From positions 620,001-684,000 of the forward strand of contig NZ_JADKRR010000001.1 in assembly GCF_015351105.1 (NCBI RefSeq): 64,000 nucleotides of DNA, in the 5' to 3' direction. The position numbers were made by a program, and so were the translations under genes. The notes beneath the pieces were generated by a model. It was not told the origin of the DNA. It searched no databases and saw only the letters and a list, made by a program, of their open reading frames with translations. Source of the stretch: Clavibacter sp. VKM Ac-2872 (GTDB taxonomy: Bacteria > Actinomycetota > Actinomycetes > Actinomycetales > Microbacteriaceae). The stretch's first letter is position 1, and every line of letters begins with the position of its first letter. Of the stretch, positions 26,173-34,471 are shown in pieces.

Positions 26173-26733
26173 TCAGGCGACGGGCGCCCCCGCGAGGACG
26201 GCCTCCGCGATGCGGTCCGCCGCCTCGGCCGGGGTGATCCGCGACGTGTCGACCACCTCCGCCTCCGCGTGCAGCCAGGAGCGGGCGGCCTCCGCGTAGG
26301 GCTCGACGCGCGAGAAGCGGAAGGCGGAGGGGCCCACGTCCGGATCGTGCTGGATGCGGTCGCGGAGCGTCGCGGTGTCGGCGTGCAGCACGAAGTGGCG
26401 GATGGGGATGCCGTGCGCGGCGAGGCCGCCGCTGATCTCCCGCCAGTACGCCTCGACGAGCACCGTCATGGGCATCACGAGCGGGCCGCCCGCGTACTCG
26501 AGCACGCGGCGCGCGGTCTCGACGACGAGCGGCCGCCACGGCGTCCAGTGCTGGAAGTCGTCCAGCTGCGGGAGCGGCGGCCGGATGTCCATGAGCACCT
26601 CGCCGACCTTCTCGGCGTCGAGGATGCGGCTCCCGGGGATCCGCTCCTGCACGAGCCGCGAGGTCGTCGTCTTGCCCACCCCGTGGGTGCCGTTGATCCA
26701 CACGATCATGGTCGAGGCCGCGGTCGCGGTCAC
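26173..26733 (-). CDS. P-loop AAA/kinase-like ATPase (TmrB-like)
   Basis: A 186-residue nucleotide-binding protein. The P-loop is NGTHGVGKTT (about residues 14-23), followed by LVQERIPGSRILDAEKVG and a PHFVLHADTA-like lid region. It resembles the TmrB/adenylate-kinase-like ATPases annotated in actinobacteria as tunicamycin-resistance-like. GTG 26733 overlaps the upstream SnoaL gene's stop by 4 bases. An ATG at 26709 (178 residues, starting MIVWINGTHG) is an equally common family start. Substrate unknown. Confidence 0.8.
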   Translation of the reverse strand: MTATAASTMIVWINGTHGVGKTTTSRLVQERIPGSRILDAEKVGEVLMDIRPPLPQLDDFQHWTPWRPLVVETARRVLEYAGGPLVMPMTVLVEAYWREISGGLAAHGIPIRHFVLHADTATLRDRIQHDPDVGPSAFRFSRVEPYAEAARSWLHAEAEVVDTSRITPAEAADRIAEAVLAGAPVA

Positions 26734-27116
26734 GCCGTGGGCCGAGCGGCCCGCTGGCGGTCGAACGCGGCGCGGATCGGCGCCGTGTCGTACACGATGT
26801 GGAGCTGCGCGATGCGGCCCTCGTCGTCGAGCTCGGCGACGTCCACGACCGTGAAGGGCGCGGGATCCCCGTTCGCCAGCACCCACGCGAAGTCGAACCA
26901 GAAGGCTACCGTCGGGGTGCCCTCGTCGTCGCCGTGCATCACGCGCCGCAGGGTGAGCCGCGATGCCGCGGTGTCGGCGAACAGGGCGGGGTAGAAGTCC
27001 GTGGCGGGGAGGGTGCCGTAGAGCGGGGAGCGCACGAGGCCATCCGGCGCGAAGAGGGCGATCGCCGCTGCGGCGTCGGCCGTCTCGAGGGCGTGGAGGT
27101 AGTGGGGGACCAGCAT
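26730..27116 (-). CDS. SnoaL-like/NTF2-fold protein
   Basis: A 128-residue NTF2-fold protein starting MLVPHYLHALETADAAAAIA. Family-type features are LFAPDGLVRSPLYG, FYPALFAD and a C-terminal IAQLHIVYDTAPIRAAFDRQ. Members include polyketide cyclases, isomerases and binding proteins of unknown role. TACCTT seven bases before the ATG suggests leaderless expression. It forms a two-gene unit with the P-loop ATPase. Confidence 0.82.
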   Translation of the reverse strand: MLVPHYLHALETADAAAAIALFAPDGLVRSPLYGTLPATDFYPALFADTAASRLTLRRVMHGDDEGTPTVAFWFDFAWVLANGDPAPFTVVDVAELDDEGRIAQLHIVYDTAPIRAAFDRQRAARPTA

Positions 27117-27159
27117 GGGCGCGAAGGTACCAGAGGGCGGTCCGTGGACCGACGGGCGA

Positions 27160-28098
27160 TCAGCCGCCGGGTGTCGCGCTCCGCCAGAAGCCCGCGAGCA
27201 GATCCGCGCTCGCCTCCGGCTGGTCGACCTGCGCCGAGTGGCCCGCGTCCGCCACCACCTCGTAGCGGGCGCCCGCGCGCTCGGCCATGTCGCGCTGCCA
27301 GTCCTGCGGCCACGCGTCGTCGGCGTCGCCATGGGAGACGAGCACGGGGATCCCCGTCGCGCGCAGCTCGTCGACGCGGTCGGTCTGCGCCTGCATGATC
27401 TCCAGCGCGCCGAGCAGCTGCGCCGACGCCGTACCGAACAAGCGCGTGCGGAACCACTCCACCTCCGGATCGCCGCCGTCGAGCTGCTCGGGCAGGAACC
27501 ACAGCGGCCAGAGCCCGGCGCTGCCCGACGCGCGGACGAGGGCGATCTGCTCGGAGCGGTCGGCGCGGCTGCGGGGGCCCGAGTTCCAGTGCGTGTAGCT
27601 GGCGAAGCGGCCGGGATCGCGGATCACGGCCTGGAGGCCGACGACGCCGCCGAAGCTGTGGCCGAGCAGGTGCACGGGGCCGAGGGGCGCGGCGGGCGCG
27701 GCATCGGTCGCGACGTGACGGCCGCCGGATCCGCCGACGCCCGCCAGCGCGTCGAGGACGTGGTGCACGTCCTGGCCGAGGGTCTCGAGCTCGTAGCCCG
27801 ACGCGTCGACGGGCGGCTCGGCCTGGCCGGGCCCGGTGGATCCCCACTGCCCGCGCTGCGAGAACGCCACGACCGTGACGCCGCGATCGGCGAGCGGGCC
27901 CATCACCGGGAGGAAGTCCTCCTTCGACCCCGTGAACCCCGGCACGAGCAGCGCGACGGGCGCGGTCGCCGGATCCCCGGTGCGGGCGGGCACGCGCACG
28001 GCCGACAGCCGCGCCGCCGGGACCTCGATGACGAGGTCCTCCGCGTCCGGGGGCCGGTGCTCGGACAGGGTGCGCGGGGCGCGGGCGTCGGTGCTCAT
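27160..28098 (-). CDS. Alpha/beta-fold hydrolase
   Basis: A 312-residue hydrolase. The nucleophile elbow is GHSFGG (about residue 146), the oxyanion region is VPGFTGSKEDF, and the catalytic Asp and His are probably HGDADDAW and DAGHSAQVDQ near the C-terminus. No signal peptide is visible. It could be an esterase, lipase or haloperoxidase-like enzyme; the substrate is not evident. The gene stands alone between an NTF2-fold gene and the Xre/DUF2975 pair. Confidence 0.88.
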   Translation of the reverse strand: MSTDARAPRTLSEHRPPDAEDLVIEVPAARLSAVRVPARTGDPATAPVALLVPGFTGSKEDFLPVMGPLADRGVTVVAFSQRGQWGSTGPGQAEPPVDASGYELETLGQDVHHVLDALAGVGGSGGRHVATDAAPAAPLGPVHLLGHSFGGVVGLQAVIRDPGRFASYTHWNSGPRSRADRSEQIALVRASGSAGLWPLWFLPEQLDGGDPEVEWFRTRLFGTASAQLLGALEIMQAQTDRVDELRATGIPVLVSHGDADDAWPQDWQRDMAERAGARYEVVADAGHSAQVDQPEASADLLAGFWRSATPGG

Positions 28099-28139
28099 GT
28101 CGTCAGCGTAGGCCGGGGGTGGCCGCGCGACAGACGGCG

Positions 28140-28367
28140 TCAGTGCGCGGGCCGGATCGAGAACAGCTCCTGCGGGGTCGCGCCCGTCGCGTCGCAGATG
28201 AGCGTGAGCGTCGTGAAGCGGATGGCCTTCGCGCGGTCGTTCTTGAGGATCGAGAGGTTGGCCATCGTGATCCCCGTGCGCGCCGACAGCTCGGTGAGGG
28301 TCATGCCGCGGGCCTGGAGCACCGCGTCGAGGTGGCAGGCGATGCGGTGCGCGTCAGACGACGCCAT
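28140..28367 (-). CDS. Small Xre-family regulator (YozG-like)
   Basis: A 75-residue helix-turn-helix protein: MTLTELSARTGITMANLSIL binds DNA, then KNDRAKAIRFTTLTLICDAT and GATPQELFSI. This is the typical partner of DUF2975 membrane proteins. ATG 28367 (GAGG upstream) lies inside the end of the DUF2975 gene, a 14-bp overlap. Two TCGA-N3-TCGA palindromes before the operon are its likely operators. Confidence 0.9.
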   Translation of the reverse strand: MASSDAHRIACHLDAVLQARGMTLTELSARTGITMANLSILKNDRAKAIRFTTLTLICDATGATPQELFSIRPAH

Positions 28368-29049
28368 CGGCGTCCTCGGCGAGGCGGGCGCCCGCACGGA
28401 ACGCGGCCGTGAGCGCGAGGGCGACGAGACCCGCGAGGAGCAGGTCGACGGGCCATTCGACGGGCGCGCTCATCACGTCGGTGTAGTCGCCGCCGAGGAA
28501 CGTCTGCGGCCCCCCGAGACCCCCGAGCCCGAACGTGCCGAAGGCGCTCAGCGCGACGGTCGGGGCGCCGAGGCCGAGACCCGCGGCGAGGTAGGCGGTC
28601 GCGATCCCGCCCGCCACGACCTGCAGGACGCCGCCGCCGAGCAGGGTCAGCGCGAGCCGCCGCCAGTTCGCGACGACGAACGCGTGGAACGGCTGGCCCT
28701 GTGCGATGCCCCGGAGAGCCCGAAGGAGCCAGGCGACGGCGAGGACGACCGTGATGGCGTGGATCAGCGACGGGACGGCACCCAAGATGCGCAGGAGGAG
28801 GTCCGCGTCGCCGAGCGTGCCCGCGGCCCCCGGGCGAAGGTCGGCCCGCGCGAGCTGGGGGAGGTCGCTCAGCGGGAGGCGCGGGTCGATGCCGAAGGCG
28901 ACGTGGAGGCCGGTCACGGTGCTGATGGCCCGGCTCGCGTCCGCGATCGCCGTGTACGTCATCACGAGCAGCAGCACGAAGCGGGTGATCCGCAGCACGG
29001 GCGGCCGCTCGCGCACCGGCCGGCTCTCGATGATCCCCGTGCTCGCCAT
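28354..29049 (-). CDS. DUF2975 membrane protein
   Basis: A 231-residue membrane protein with four helices (about 20-40, 95-115, 140-165 and 200-220) and the DUF2975 segment GQPFHAFVVANWRRLALTLL. Function is unknown. The family nearly always occurs with a small Xre regulator, as here. AAGGGGA precedes the ATG. The operon start carries paired palindromes. Confidence 0.85.
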   Translation of the reverse strand: MASTGIIESRPVRERPPVLRITRFVLLLVMTYTAIADASRAISTVTGLHVAFGIDPRLPLSDLPQLARADLRPGAAGTLGDADLLLRILGAVPSLIHAITVVLAVAWLLRALRGIAQGQPFHAFVVANWRRLALTLLGGGVLQVVAGGIATAYLAAGLGLGAPTVALSAFGTFGLGGLGGPQTFLGGDYTDVMSAPVEWPVDLLLAGLVALALTAAFRAGARLAEDADGVV

Positions 29050-29061
29050 GGCGTCCCCTTG

Positions 29062-29088
29062 TCGATATTCGATGTGATCGACATTCGA
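29062..29088 (-). promoter_or_regulatory. Twin TCGA-N3-TCGA operators before the DUF2975/Xre operon
   Basis: TCGATATTCGA (29062-29072) and TCGACATTCGA (29078-29088) are near-identical palindromic sites 16 bp apart. They lie 13 and 29 bases upstream of the DUF2975 start and overlap the AT-richest stretch of this region, where the promoter must be. The small Xre protein encoded in the operon is the obvious candidate ligand. Confidence 0.72.
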
Positions 29089-29116
29089 TAACACTCGGAG
29101 GGTCGGGCGCAAGCCC

Positions 29117-30598
29117 TCAGCCCGCATCCACCACCGGCAGCGTCAGCCGGAAGCGCGCGCCGGCGCCCGGGACAGCGGGCAGGCACACGAGGTCGCCGCC
29201 CTGGGCGCGGGCGAGAGCGCGGGCGATGGAGAGGCCGAGGCCCGCGCCGCCGTGCTGGCGGTCGCGGCCGTCGTCGAGGCGCACGAGGCGGTCGAAGATC
29301 CGCTCGCGGTCGGCGTCGGGGACGCCGGGGCCGTCGTCGGCGACCGTGATGCGCACGGTCGCCGCGTCCGCCGCCTCCGCCTCGACGCGCACCTCGGACG
29401 CGGCGTAGCGGGCGGCGTTCTGCAGGAGGTTGTCGAGGATCTGCGCGAGCCGGTCGGGATCCGCCCGCACGGCCGGGGGAGCGCCGCGCACCTCGGCGAC
29501 GACGCGCGTCCCCGGCGTGCGCGCCGCCTGCTGGGCGACGGCCTGCTCGACCACCTGCGGCACCCGCACGGGTCGGCCCTCGACCGAGAGCCCTTCGTCG
29601 AGGCGCGCCATCATGAGCATGTCGTCGACCAGGCGGCCCGCCCGGATCGCCTCGCGGACCACGTGCACCGACAGGCGCTCGCGCTCCTCGGCGCTCGGGT
29701 CGGTGCGCACGAGCGCGTCGGCGGACGCGCGGATCCCGGCGACCGGCGTCCGCAGCTCGTGCGCCGCGTCCGCCACGAACGCGCGCATGCGGGCCTCCGC
29801 CGCGAGGGCCTGGTGCTCCGCGTGCTCGATGTCGTCGAGCATCTCGTCGAACGCGGTCGCGGTGCGGCCGAGCTCGGTGCCCGGCCGGGTGGGGCGGAGA
29901 CGGCGGCCCCGGTCGCCCCGGCCGATGGAGCGGGCGACGCCGGTCATGTCCTCGAGCGGCTGCAGGGTCCGGCGCACGACGACGACGAGCGCGACCGCCG
30001 CGAGCGCGAGGAACACGAGGGAGGCGACCGCGAGGATCCCGCGGAGGGAGGCGAGCGTGCCGTCCACGGATCCGGTGCCCGCCGACAGCTCGAGGACGGT
30101 GCCGTCGCTGAGGTCGGAGCGGAGGGTGAGGGAGTCGGCGGAGGAGCTCACGGAGCTGGAGGCGACGGTGACGGCGTCAGCGCGCGGCGTCGCGGGGGTG
30201 CTGACCGACCCGGACCCGGGCGCCTCGCCGAGGGGATCCGGCCCGGGCAGCGTGGCGCCGAGCGGATCCCGGCCCGGCCGCACCGAGACCGCGCCGCCGT
30301 CCGGGCTCGTGATCTGCACGGCGACGCCCTGCGCGCTCAGCCGCTCGGCGAGCGCGTCGTCGTCGAGCACGCCCACGAGCGCGGCGGCGGCGGATGCGCG
30401 GTCGGCGAGCCGGTCCTGGATCTGCTGACGGAGCTGCGCCCCCAGGATCGCCTGCACCGTGAGCGAGAGCGCCACGAGCAGCACGGCGAGGAGCGCGAGC
30501 ACCGCCAGGACGGTGCGGGTGCGGAGGGATCCGGTGCGCAGCGGCGCGCCCGGCGCGAGGGCGACGGCGCGCGCGCGACCGCGGGCGAGCGCGCTCAC
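29117..30598 (-). CDS. Two-component sensor histidine kinase (HAMP/HisKA type)
   Basis: A 493-residue membrane kinase. Helix 1 lies near 28-50 and helix 2 near 178-200, with an extracytoplasmic domain between them rich in Ser and Thr. HAMP and HisKA follow, with the phospho-accepting His in DAAHELRTP near residue 278. The ATPase boxes are DNLLQNAARYA, DDGPGVP and GGAGLGLSI. GTG 30598 overlaps the response-regulator gene by 4 bases. The stimulus is unknown; a proline-rich exported protein is the nearest likely target. Confidence 0.93.
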   Translation of the reverse strand: MSALARGRARAVALAPGAPLRTGSLRTRTVLAVLALLAVLLVALSLTVQAILGAQLRQQIQDRLADRASAAAALVGVLDDDALAERLSAQGVAVQITSPDGGAVSVRPGRDPLGATLPGPDPLGEAPGSGSVSTPATPRADAVTVASSSVSSSADSLTLRSDLSDGTVLELSAGTGSVDGTLASLRGILAVASLVFLALAAVALVVVVRRTLQPLEDMTGVARSIGRGDRGRRLRPTRPGTELGRTATAFDEMLDDIEHAEHQALAAEARMRAFVADAAHELRTPVAGIRASADALVRTDPSAEERERLSVHVVREAIRAGRLVDDMLMMARLDEGLSVEGRPVRVPQVVEQAVAQQAARTPGTRVVAEVRGAPPAVRADPDRLAQILDNLLQNAARYAASEVRVEAEAADAATVRITVADDGPGVPDADRERIFDRLVRLDDGRDRQHGGAGLGLSIARALARAQGGDLVCLPAVPGAGARFRLTLPVVDAG

Positions 30599-31263
30599 GC
30601 CTCCACCCGGTAGCCGAGCCCGCGGACGGTGTGCAGGAGCCGCGGCCCCCGCGCCTCCATCTTCTTGCGCAGCGCGCTGATGTGGACCTCCACGAGGTTC
30701 GGGTCGGCCTGGTCGTACCCCCACACCTGCGTGAGCAGCTGCGTCTTCGAGAGCGTGCGGCCGCGGTGCGCGGCGAGGTAGGCGAGGAGCTGGAACTCGA
30801 TCGAGGTGAGCTCGAGCTGCTCGCCGCCGCGCCGGGCGAGGCCCGCGTCGGGATCCACGAGCAGGTCGCCGATCTCCACCACGGACGCCAGCCGCCCGCG
30901 ACGCCGCAGCACCGCGCCGACGCGGGCCACGAGCTCGGCGAGCGCGAACGGCTTGACGATGTAGTCGTCGACGCCCTGGCCGAAGCCGCGCAGCCGGTCC
31001 TCGACGGCGTCCCGGGCGGTGAGCATGATGACGCTCGCGTCGCTCCAGCGGCGGATCCGCTCGGCCAGCTGGATCCCGCTCGGACCGGGGAGCATCCAGT
31101 CGAGCACCACGAGGTCGGGCAGGAAGCCCCTGACCTCCTCCTCGAGCTCCACGCCGGATGCGAGGCCGCGCACGACGAAGCGCTCGGCGGTGAGCGTGGA
31201 GACGACGGCGGCGCGGATGGCGGCGTCGTCCTCCACCACGAGGACGCGGGCGGGAGGGAGCAT
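30595..31263 (-). CDS. OmpR/PhoB-family response regulator
   Basis: A 222-residue regulator. The receiver domain has VVEDDA, phospho-acceptor Asp in LVVLDWMLPGPSG, the T/S position LTARD, and Lys in YIVKPF. The C-terminal winged helix reads LELTSIEFQLLAYLAAHRGR and ends RRLLHTVRGLGYR-like. It pairs with the overlapping histidine kinase. A 7-bp direct repeat with 11-bp period in the divergent promoter region fits an OmpR-type target. Confidence 0.94.
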   Translation of the reverse strand: MLPPARVLVVEDDAAIRAAVVSTLTAERFVVRGLASGVELEEEVRGFLPDLVVLDWMLPGPSGIQLAERIRRWSDASVIMLTARDAVEDRLRGFGQGVDDYIVKPFALAELVARVGAVLRRRGRLASVVEIGDLLVDPDAGLARRGGEQLELTSIEFQLLAYLAAHRGRTLSKTQLLTQVWGYDQADPNLVEVHISALRKKMEARGPRLLHTVRGLGYRVEA

Positions 31264-31323
31264 GCCCCGACTGTAGGAGGCGCGGATGGGGGCTCCCGGC
31301 CGCATGTCCGCTCGGGGCGCGGA

Positions 31324-31341
31324 ACTTAAGGAGGACTTCAG
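31324..31341 (+). promoter_or_regulatory. Direct repeat, candidate OmpR-type response-regulator site
   Basis: ACTTAAG (31324-31330) and ACTTCAG (31335-31341) repeat with an 11-bp period, the spacing used by OmpR/PhoB dimers. The pair lies between the response-regulator gene and the divergent proline-rich protein gene, about 70 bases upstream of the latter. Confidence 0.55.
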
Positions 31342-31410
31342 ATCCGCCGCCGAGCCTGGGATCACCGACCGCGGCGCACCCTGCGCCGCGGCGGACACGG
31401 AAGGACCACC

Positions 31411-31932
31411 ATGGACGACACCATCACCGTCTTCGAGAAGCGGCCCGGGAACCGGGAGCCTGGCGGGCCGACCCCGTCCCCGCGGAAGCGTCGCGCGGGC
31501 ATCGCCGTCGGCATCGCGGGCGCCTCCCTCGGCCTCGTCGCGCTCTTCTCCTCGGCGGCCTTCGCCGACGGGAACGGCGGCGACACCAGCGGCCAGGCCG
31601 GATCCGGGAGCGGCACCTCCGCGACCTGCCCCGCCCCGCCCGCGCTGCCCGACGGATCCACGCCGCCCGCGCCCGCGACGCTGCCCGACGGATCCACGCC
31701 CCCGGCGCCCCCGACGAACGCGGACGGCACGCCCGCCACGCCGCCCACGCCGCCGGCCCCGCCCGCCGACGGCTGCGCCCCGCCCGCCCCGCCCGTCGGC
31801 GCGGGCGGCACGGCACCGACCCCGCCCGCCGGTCCCGCGGCCCCCGCCACGACGCCCGGCTCCTCCGAGGGCTCGACGTCCGGCGGCACGCCCGCCACGA
31901 CGCCCGCGCCCGCGGCGACGTCCGGCAGCTAG
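31411..31932 (+). CDS. Proline-rich exported protein
   Basis: A 173-residue protein of low complexity. A basic N-terminus (PRKRR) precedes a hydrophobic segment (about 29-50) ending SSAAFADG, a plausible Sec signal with cleavage after AFA. The mature part is Pro/Ala/Thr/Gly-rich with repeats such as LPDGSTPPAPATLPDGSTPP and two lone cysteines. No catalytic motif is seen. It is probably a secreted or wall-spanning linker protein. It is divergent from, and probably regulated by, the adjacent two-component system. Confidence 0.75.
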   Translation: MDDTITVFEKRPGNREPGGPTPSPRKRRAGIAVGIAGASLGLVALFSSAAFADGNGGDTSGQAGSGSGTSATCPAPPALPDGSTPPAPATLPDGSTPPAPPTNADGTPATPPTPPAPPADGCAPPAPPVGAGGTAPTPPAGPAAPATTPGSSEGSTSGGTPATTPAPAATSGS

Positions 31933-31943
31933 GACGCATCGCC

Positions 31944-31978
31944 CGGCCGGGGCCCGCGACCACCGCGGGTCCCGGCCG
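31944..31978 (+). terminator. Hairpin after the proline-rich protein
   Basis: A 15-bp stem (31944-31958 with 31964-31978) has a single mismatch and a 5-base loop. It starts 12 bases after the stop codon. No T-run follows. Confidence 0.6.
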
Positions 31979-31999
31979 CGCGTCTGCCACCATGGCCGG

Positions 32000-32641
32000 G
32001 TGACCGCCACCATCCCCGCGCCCACGCCCCTCGTCGGCACCCACGTGCGTCTCGACCCGCTCACACCGGACCACATCCCCGCCCTGCGCGACGCGATCGC
32101 GTACCCGGCCGTCTTCGCGGGCGGCTTCGGCGGCGGGTCAGCCGGCCTCCGCACCGACCCGGCGGAGTTCGACGCGTGGGCCCGCGGCTACTTCCGCTGG
32201 GACGACCTGCCGTGCGCCGTGATCCTCGTCGGCGGCCCGCACGACGGCGTCGTCGTCGGCACCACGAGCCTCACCGAGCTCGACGTGCGCCGCGAGCGCG
32301 CGCACCTCGGCTGGACCGCCTACGACCCGCGCGTGTGGGGCACCGTCGTGAACGCCGAGGCCAAGCGCCTCCTGCTCGGCCGCGCGTTCGACGCGGGATT
32401 CGGGCGCGTCAAGCTCCAGGCGGACGCGCGCAACGCGCATTCGCGCGCCGCCATCCTCAAGCTCGGCGCGACCTTCGAGGGCGTCTGCCGACGGGATCAG
32501 CGGCGCGCCGACGGCACCTGGCGCGACGCGGCGATCCACTCGATCCTCGCCGACGAGTGGCCGGCCGTCCGCGCGGGGCTCGACGCGCGCATCGCCGCCC
32601 GGGAGGGACGACCGGTCCTGTTCCGCACGCCCGCGACCTGA
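32000..32641 (+). CDS. GNAT-family acetyltransferase (RimJ/RimL-like)
   Basis: A 213-residue acetyl-CoA-dependent N-acyltransferase. The start reads VGTHVRLDPLTPDHIPALRD, followed by a GTTSLTELDVRRERAHLGWT core and the acetyl-CoA region NAEAKRLLLGRAFD. The C-terminal FGRVKLQADARNAHSRAAIL with KLGATFEGVCRRDQ is typical of the RimJ/RimL branch. The GTG start at 32000 is separated from the upstream gene by a hairpin. Its substrate (protein N-terminus or small amine) is unknown. Confidence 0.9.
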   Translation: MTATIPAPTPLVGTHVRLDPLTPDHIPALRDAIAYPAVFAGGFGGGSAGLRTDPAEFDAWARGYFRWDDLPCAVILVGGPHDGVVVGTTSLTELDVRRERAHLGWTAYDPRVWGTVVNAEAKRLLLGRAFDAGFGRVKLQADARNAHSRAAILKLGATFEGVCRRDQRRADGTWRDAAIHSILADEWPAVRAGLDARIAAREGRPVLFRTPAT

Positions 32642-32671
32642 GCGGACGCGCGCCCGACGCGACGGGACGGA

Positions 32672-33037
32672 TCAGCTCGGGTCCGGATCCGCGTCGCCGG
32701 TCTCGGCGGGGTAGTGGAACTGCATGCCGATGGTGTCGATGGCGCCGGTCCACACCATGTCGCCGCCGACGCGGTGCAGCGGGGGAGCGGTGGAGTCGAT
32801 GACGTCCGCCAGGCCGAGCTCCGCGATCCAGTCCTCGATGATCTCGCGACGGGCCGGGCGCGAGTAGGCGTCGGCGCTCCCGATGAAGTGCACGAAGTCC
32901 GCGTCGCCGACCTCCCACGCCAGCGGGCGGAGTCCGCGCTGCTGCCCCTCGGCGTTCCAGGCGATCGCGACCATGAGCTCGATGTCTTCACGGCGCATCG
33001 AGCGGCGGCCGAGCGGGAGGGGGCCGTCCGGGCTCAT
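32672..33037 (-). CDS. Hypothetical protein, 121 residues
   Basis: I do not recognise this family. A soluble acidic protein with strands and helices such as RREDIELMVAIAWNAEGQQR and DADFVHFIGSADAYSRPARR. No signal or membrane helix. ATG 33037 was chosen as the first ATG after a run lacking coding character. The gene is convergent with the GNAT gene. Confidence 0.6.
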   Translation of the reverse strand: MSPDGPLPLGRRSMRREDIELMVAIAWNAEGQQRGLRPLAWEVGDADFVHFIGSADAYSRPARREIIEDWIAELGLADVIDSTAPPLHRVGGDMVWTGAIDTIGMQFHYPAETGDADPDPS

Positions 33038-33407
33038 GGGCGGCTCCTGGATCGTCGTGCGGCTGCGGGATGGGCACGTGCGCGAGCTGATCCGATGCCC
33101 CACCGATCAAGCGGAGCGGGGTAGGGGGAGGAGAGGGTCACCGAGCCCGAGCCCGACGAACGCGCGACCGCGCGTCGGGCCCTGCTCCCAGGTGCCCGTT
33201 TCGGGCGAGCTCCTGGTGTGATCGACGTCGCAGCGCCGAACCGTCGCGTTCCGGCGGTGCCACATGACGTCCCCAGCGACGGGTAATCAATCGGGACTGG
33301 TGCGACCGTAACCGCTCGGGTGAGGGAACACCAGGGGCGGGGGCAGACGGGGGCGCGTGCATCCGCGCGCATCCACCGCGTGCGTTCCCGGGCGCGGCGA
33401 CGCGGCT
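33038..33407. other. Intergenic stretch, no gene seen
   Basis: About 370 bases without a convincing reading frame on either strand; the long open frames here are GC-driven shadows with Arg/Pro/Ala-rich translations. A slightly AT-richer patch (GGTAATCAATCGGGACT, 33281-33297) could be a promoter, but no downstream gene matches it clearly. Confidence 0.4.
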
Positions 33408-33878
33408 CTACGCCGCGCCGGTCTCCTGCGGGAGCGGGTCCGTCACGGGCGGGACGGCGACCCCTGCGCCCGGGTCCTCGCGGGGACGGATGCGCGTGAC
33501 GCGCAGCGAGTGGACGTGCAGCCGGGCGTCGTCCTGGCCCTCGGCCACGCGGATCACCCCGGGTCCGCGACGCATCTGGACGTCGATGGCCAGCGTCCGG
33601 CGGGTCGCGCCCTCGACGAGCGGCGGGTAGCGCACGGTGCGCGTCTGCGCGCGGTCGAGCGCGAAGCCGAGGGCGAGCGGGGTGGATGCGCTGTGCTCGT
33701 AGGTCACGACGACGGAGTGGCATCCGTCGTCCTCGGCCACCACGGCGAAGTCGAGGTAGCTGCGGCTGCCGGGATCGGCGTCCGCGCGCGGCGGTGGAGC
33801 GCTGGCGTGGACGCGCGAGGCGGCGGCGGCGGGGTAGCTGCGGACGTGGGGGATGGAGTGCCTCCGGGCGGTGCACAT
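33408..33878 (-). CDS. Lone carbohydrate-binding-like domain protein (possibly partial)
   Basis: A 156-residue frame whose central part looks like a galactose-binding-fold/CBM jelly roll: SRSYLDFAVVAEDDGCHSVV and VTYEHSASTPLALGFALDRA, then TLAIDVQMRRGPGVIRVAEG and a final LHVHSLRVTRI strand. Such modules usually begin with a YEAE strand and are attached to enzymes. Here the N-terminus is poor (MCTARRHSIPHVRSYPAAAA) and no enzyme is fused. It may be a truncated gene. Family assignment is by pattern. Confidence 0.5.
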   Translation of the reverse strand: MCTARRHSIPHVRSYPAAAASRVHASAPPPRADADPGSRSYLDFAVVAEDDGCHSVVVTYEHSASTPLALGFALDRAQTRTVRYPPLVEGATRRTLAIDVQMRRGPGVIRVAEGQDDARLHVHSLRVTRIRPREDPGAGVAVPPVTDPLPQETGAA

Positions 33879-34198
33879 CGGTGTGACGGGACGCAGCGTC
33901 GGGACCGGCCGGGAAACCGTGCCCGGTCCTGCGGGGCGGCGCGCCGGGCCGGTACCGGCGGCGGCGCGTCACGAGGGGACCAGCTCGCGCACGTGACGTT
34001 CGGATGTCCGGCGGCGCGTCGTTCGGCCCCGGCGATGCGGGGCGACGGGCTCACCATACGGCGTCCGCGCATGCGACGCGCCGGTCGCGCCCCCGCGGTC
34101 CGGACGGGCCGCGGCGCCCGCCTCCCCCGTCCGGCGGACGCGGTCGCGGTGTCCTCCTCCGTACCGTGGAGGGACGACGCGACGACGGGAGAGGCACG
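33879..34198. other. Intergenic stretch between divergent genes
   Basis: About 320 bases with no supported gene. GTACCGT near 34161 and GGGAGAGG just before 34199 look like the promoter and ribosome-binding site of the next gene. I see no RNA gene or repeat. Confidence 0.4.
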
Positions 34199-34471
34199 AT
34201 GCAGAGCAGGTGGGCGGCCACGATCCTCGGCGACCGGGAGGATCCGCGTGCCCGGCTGCACGCGGTCTTCGGCGGGCCGACCGCCATGAGCGGGCAGCCG
34301 CCGACCGCCGCGCTGGAGTGGGCGCAGCGGACGCTGCGGGAAGCCGACCCCGCGCACCAGGCCGACGTCGTCGCGGCGACCCGGATGCTGCGCCGGGCCG
34401 AGCGGCGGCTCACGCTGGGGTCCGCCGTCTTCCTCGCCGAGCACGCGATCGCGCGCCGCGGTCCCGCGTGA
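34199..34471 (+). CDS. Hypothetical small helical protein, 90 residues
   Basis: The translation reads MQSRWAATILGDREDPRARL onward and is mostly helical, with EWAQRTLREADPAHQADVVA and a charged C-terminus. ATG 34199 has GGGAGAGG at good spacing. It overlaps the following VOC gene by 4 bases, so the two are coupled. No family recognised. Confidence 0.65.
   Translation: MQSRWAATILGDREDPRARLHAVFGGPTAMSGQPPTAALEWAQRTLREADPAHQADVVAATRMLRRAERRLTLGSAVFLAEHAIARRGPA

Noticed and set aside
33034-33972. A 312-codon minus-strand frame in the gap after the GNAT region
   Set aside because: The translation is low-complexity Arg/Pro-rich, has no start with a ribosome-binding site, and crosses a better-supported frame at 33408-33878.
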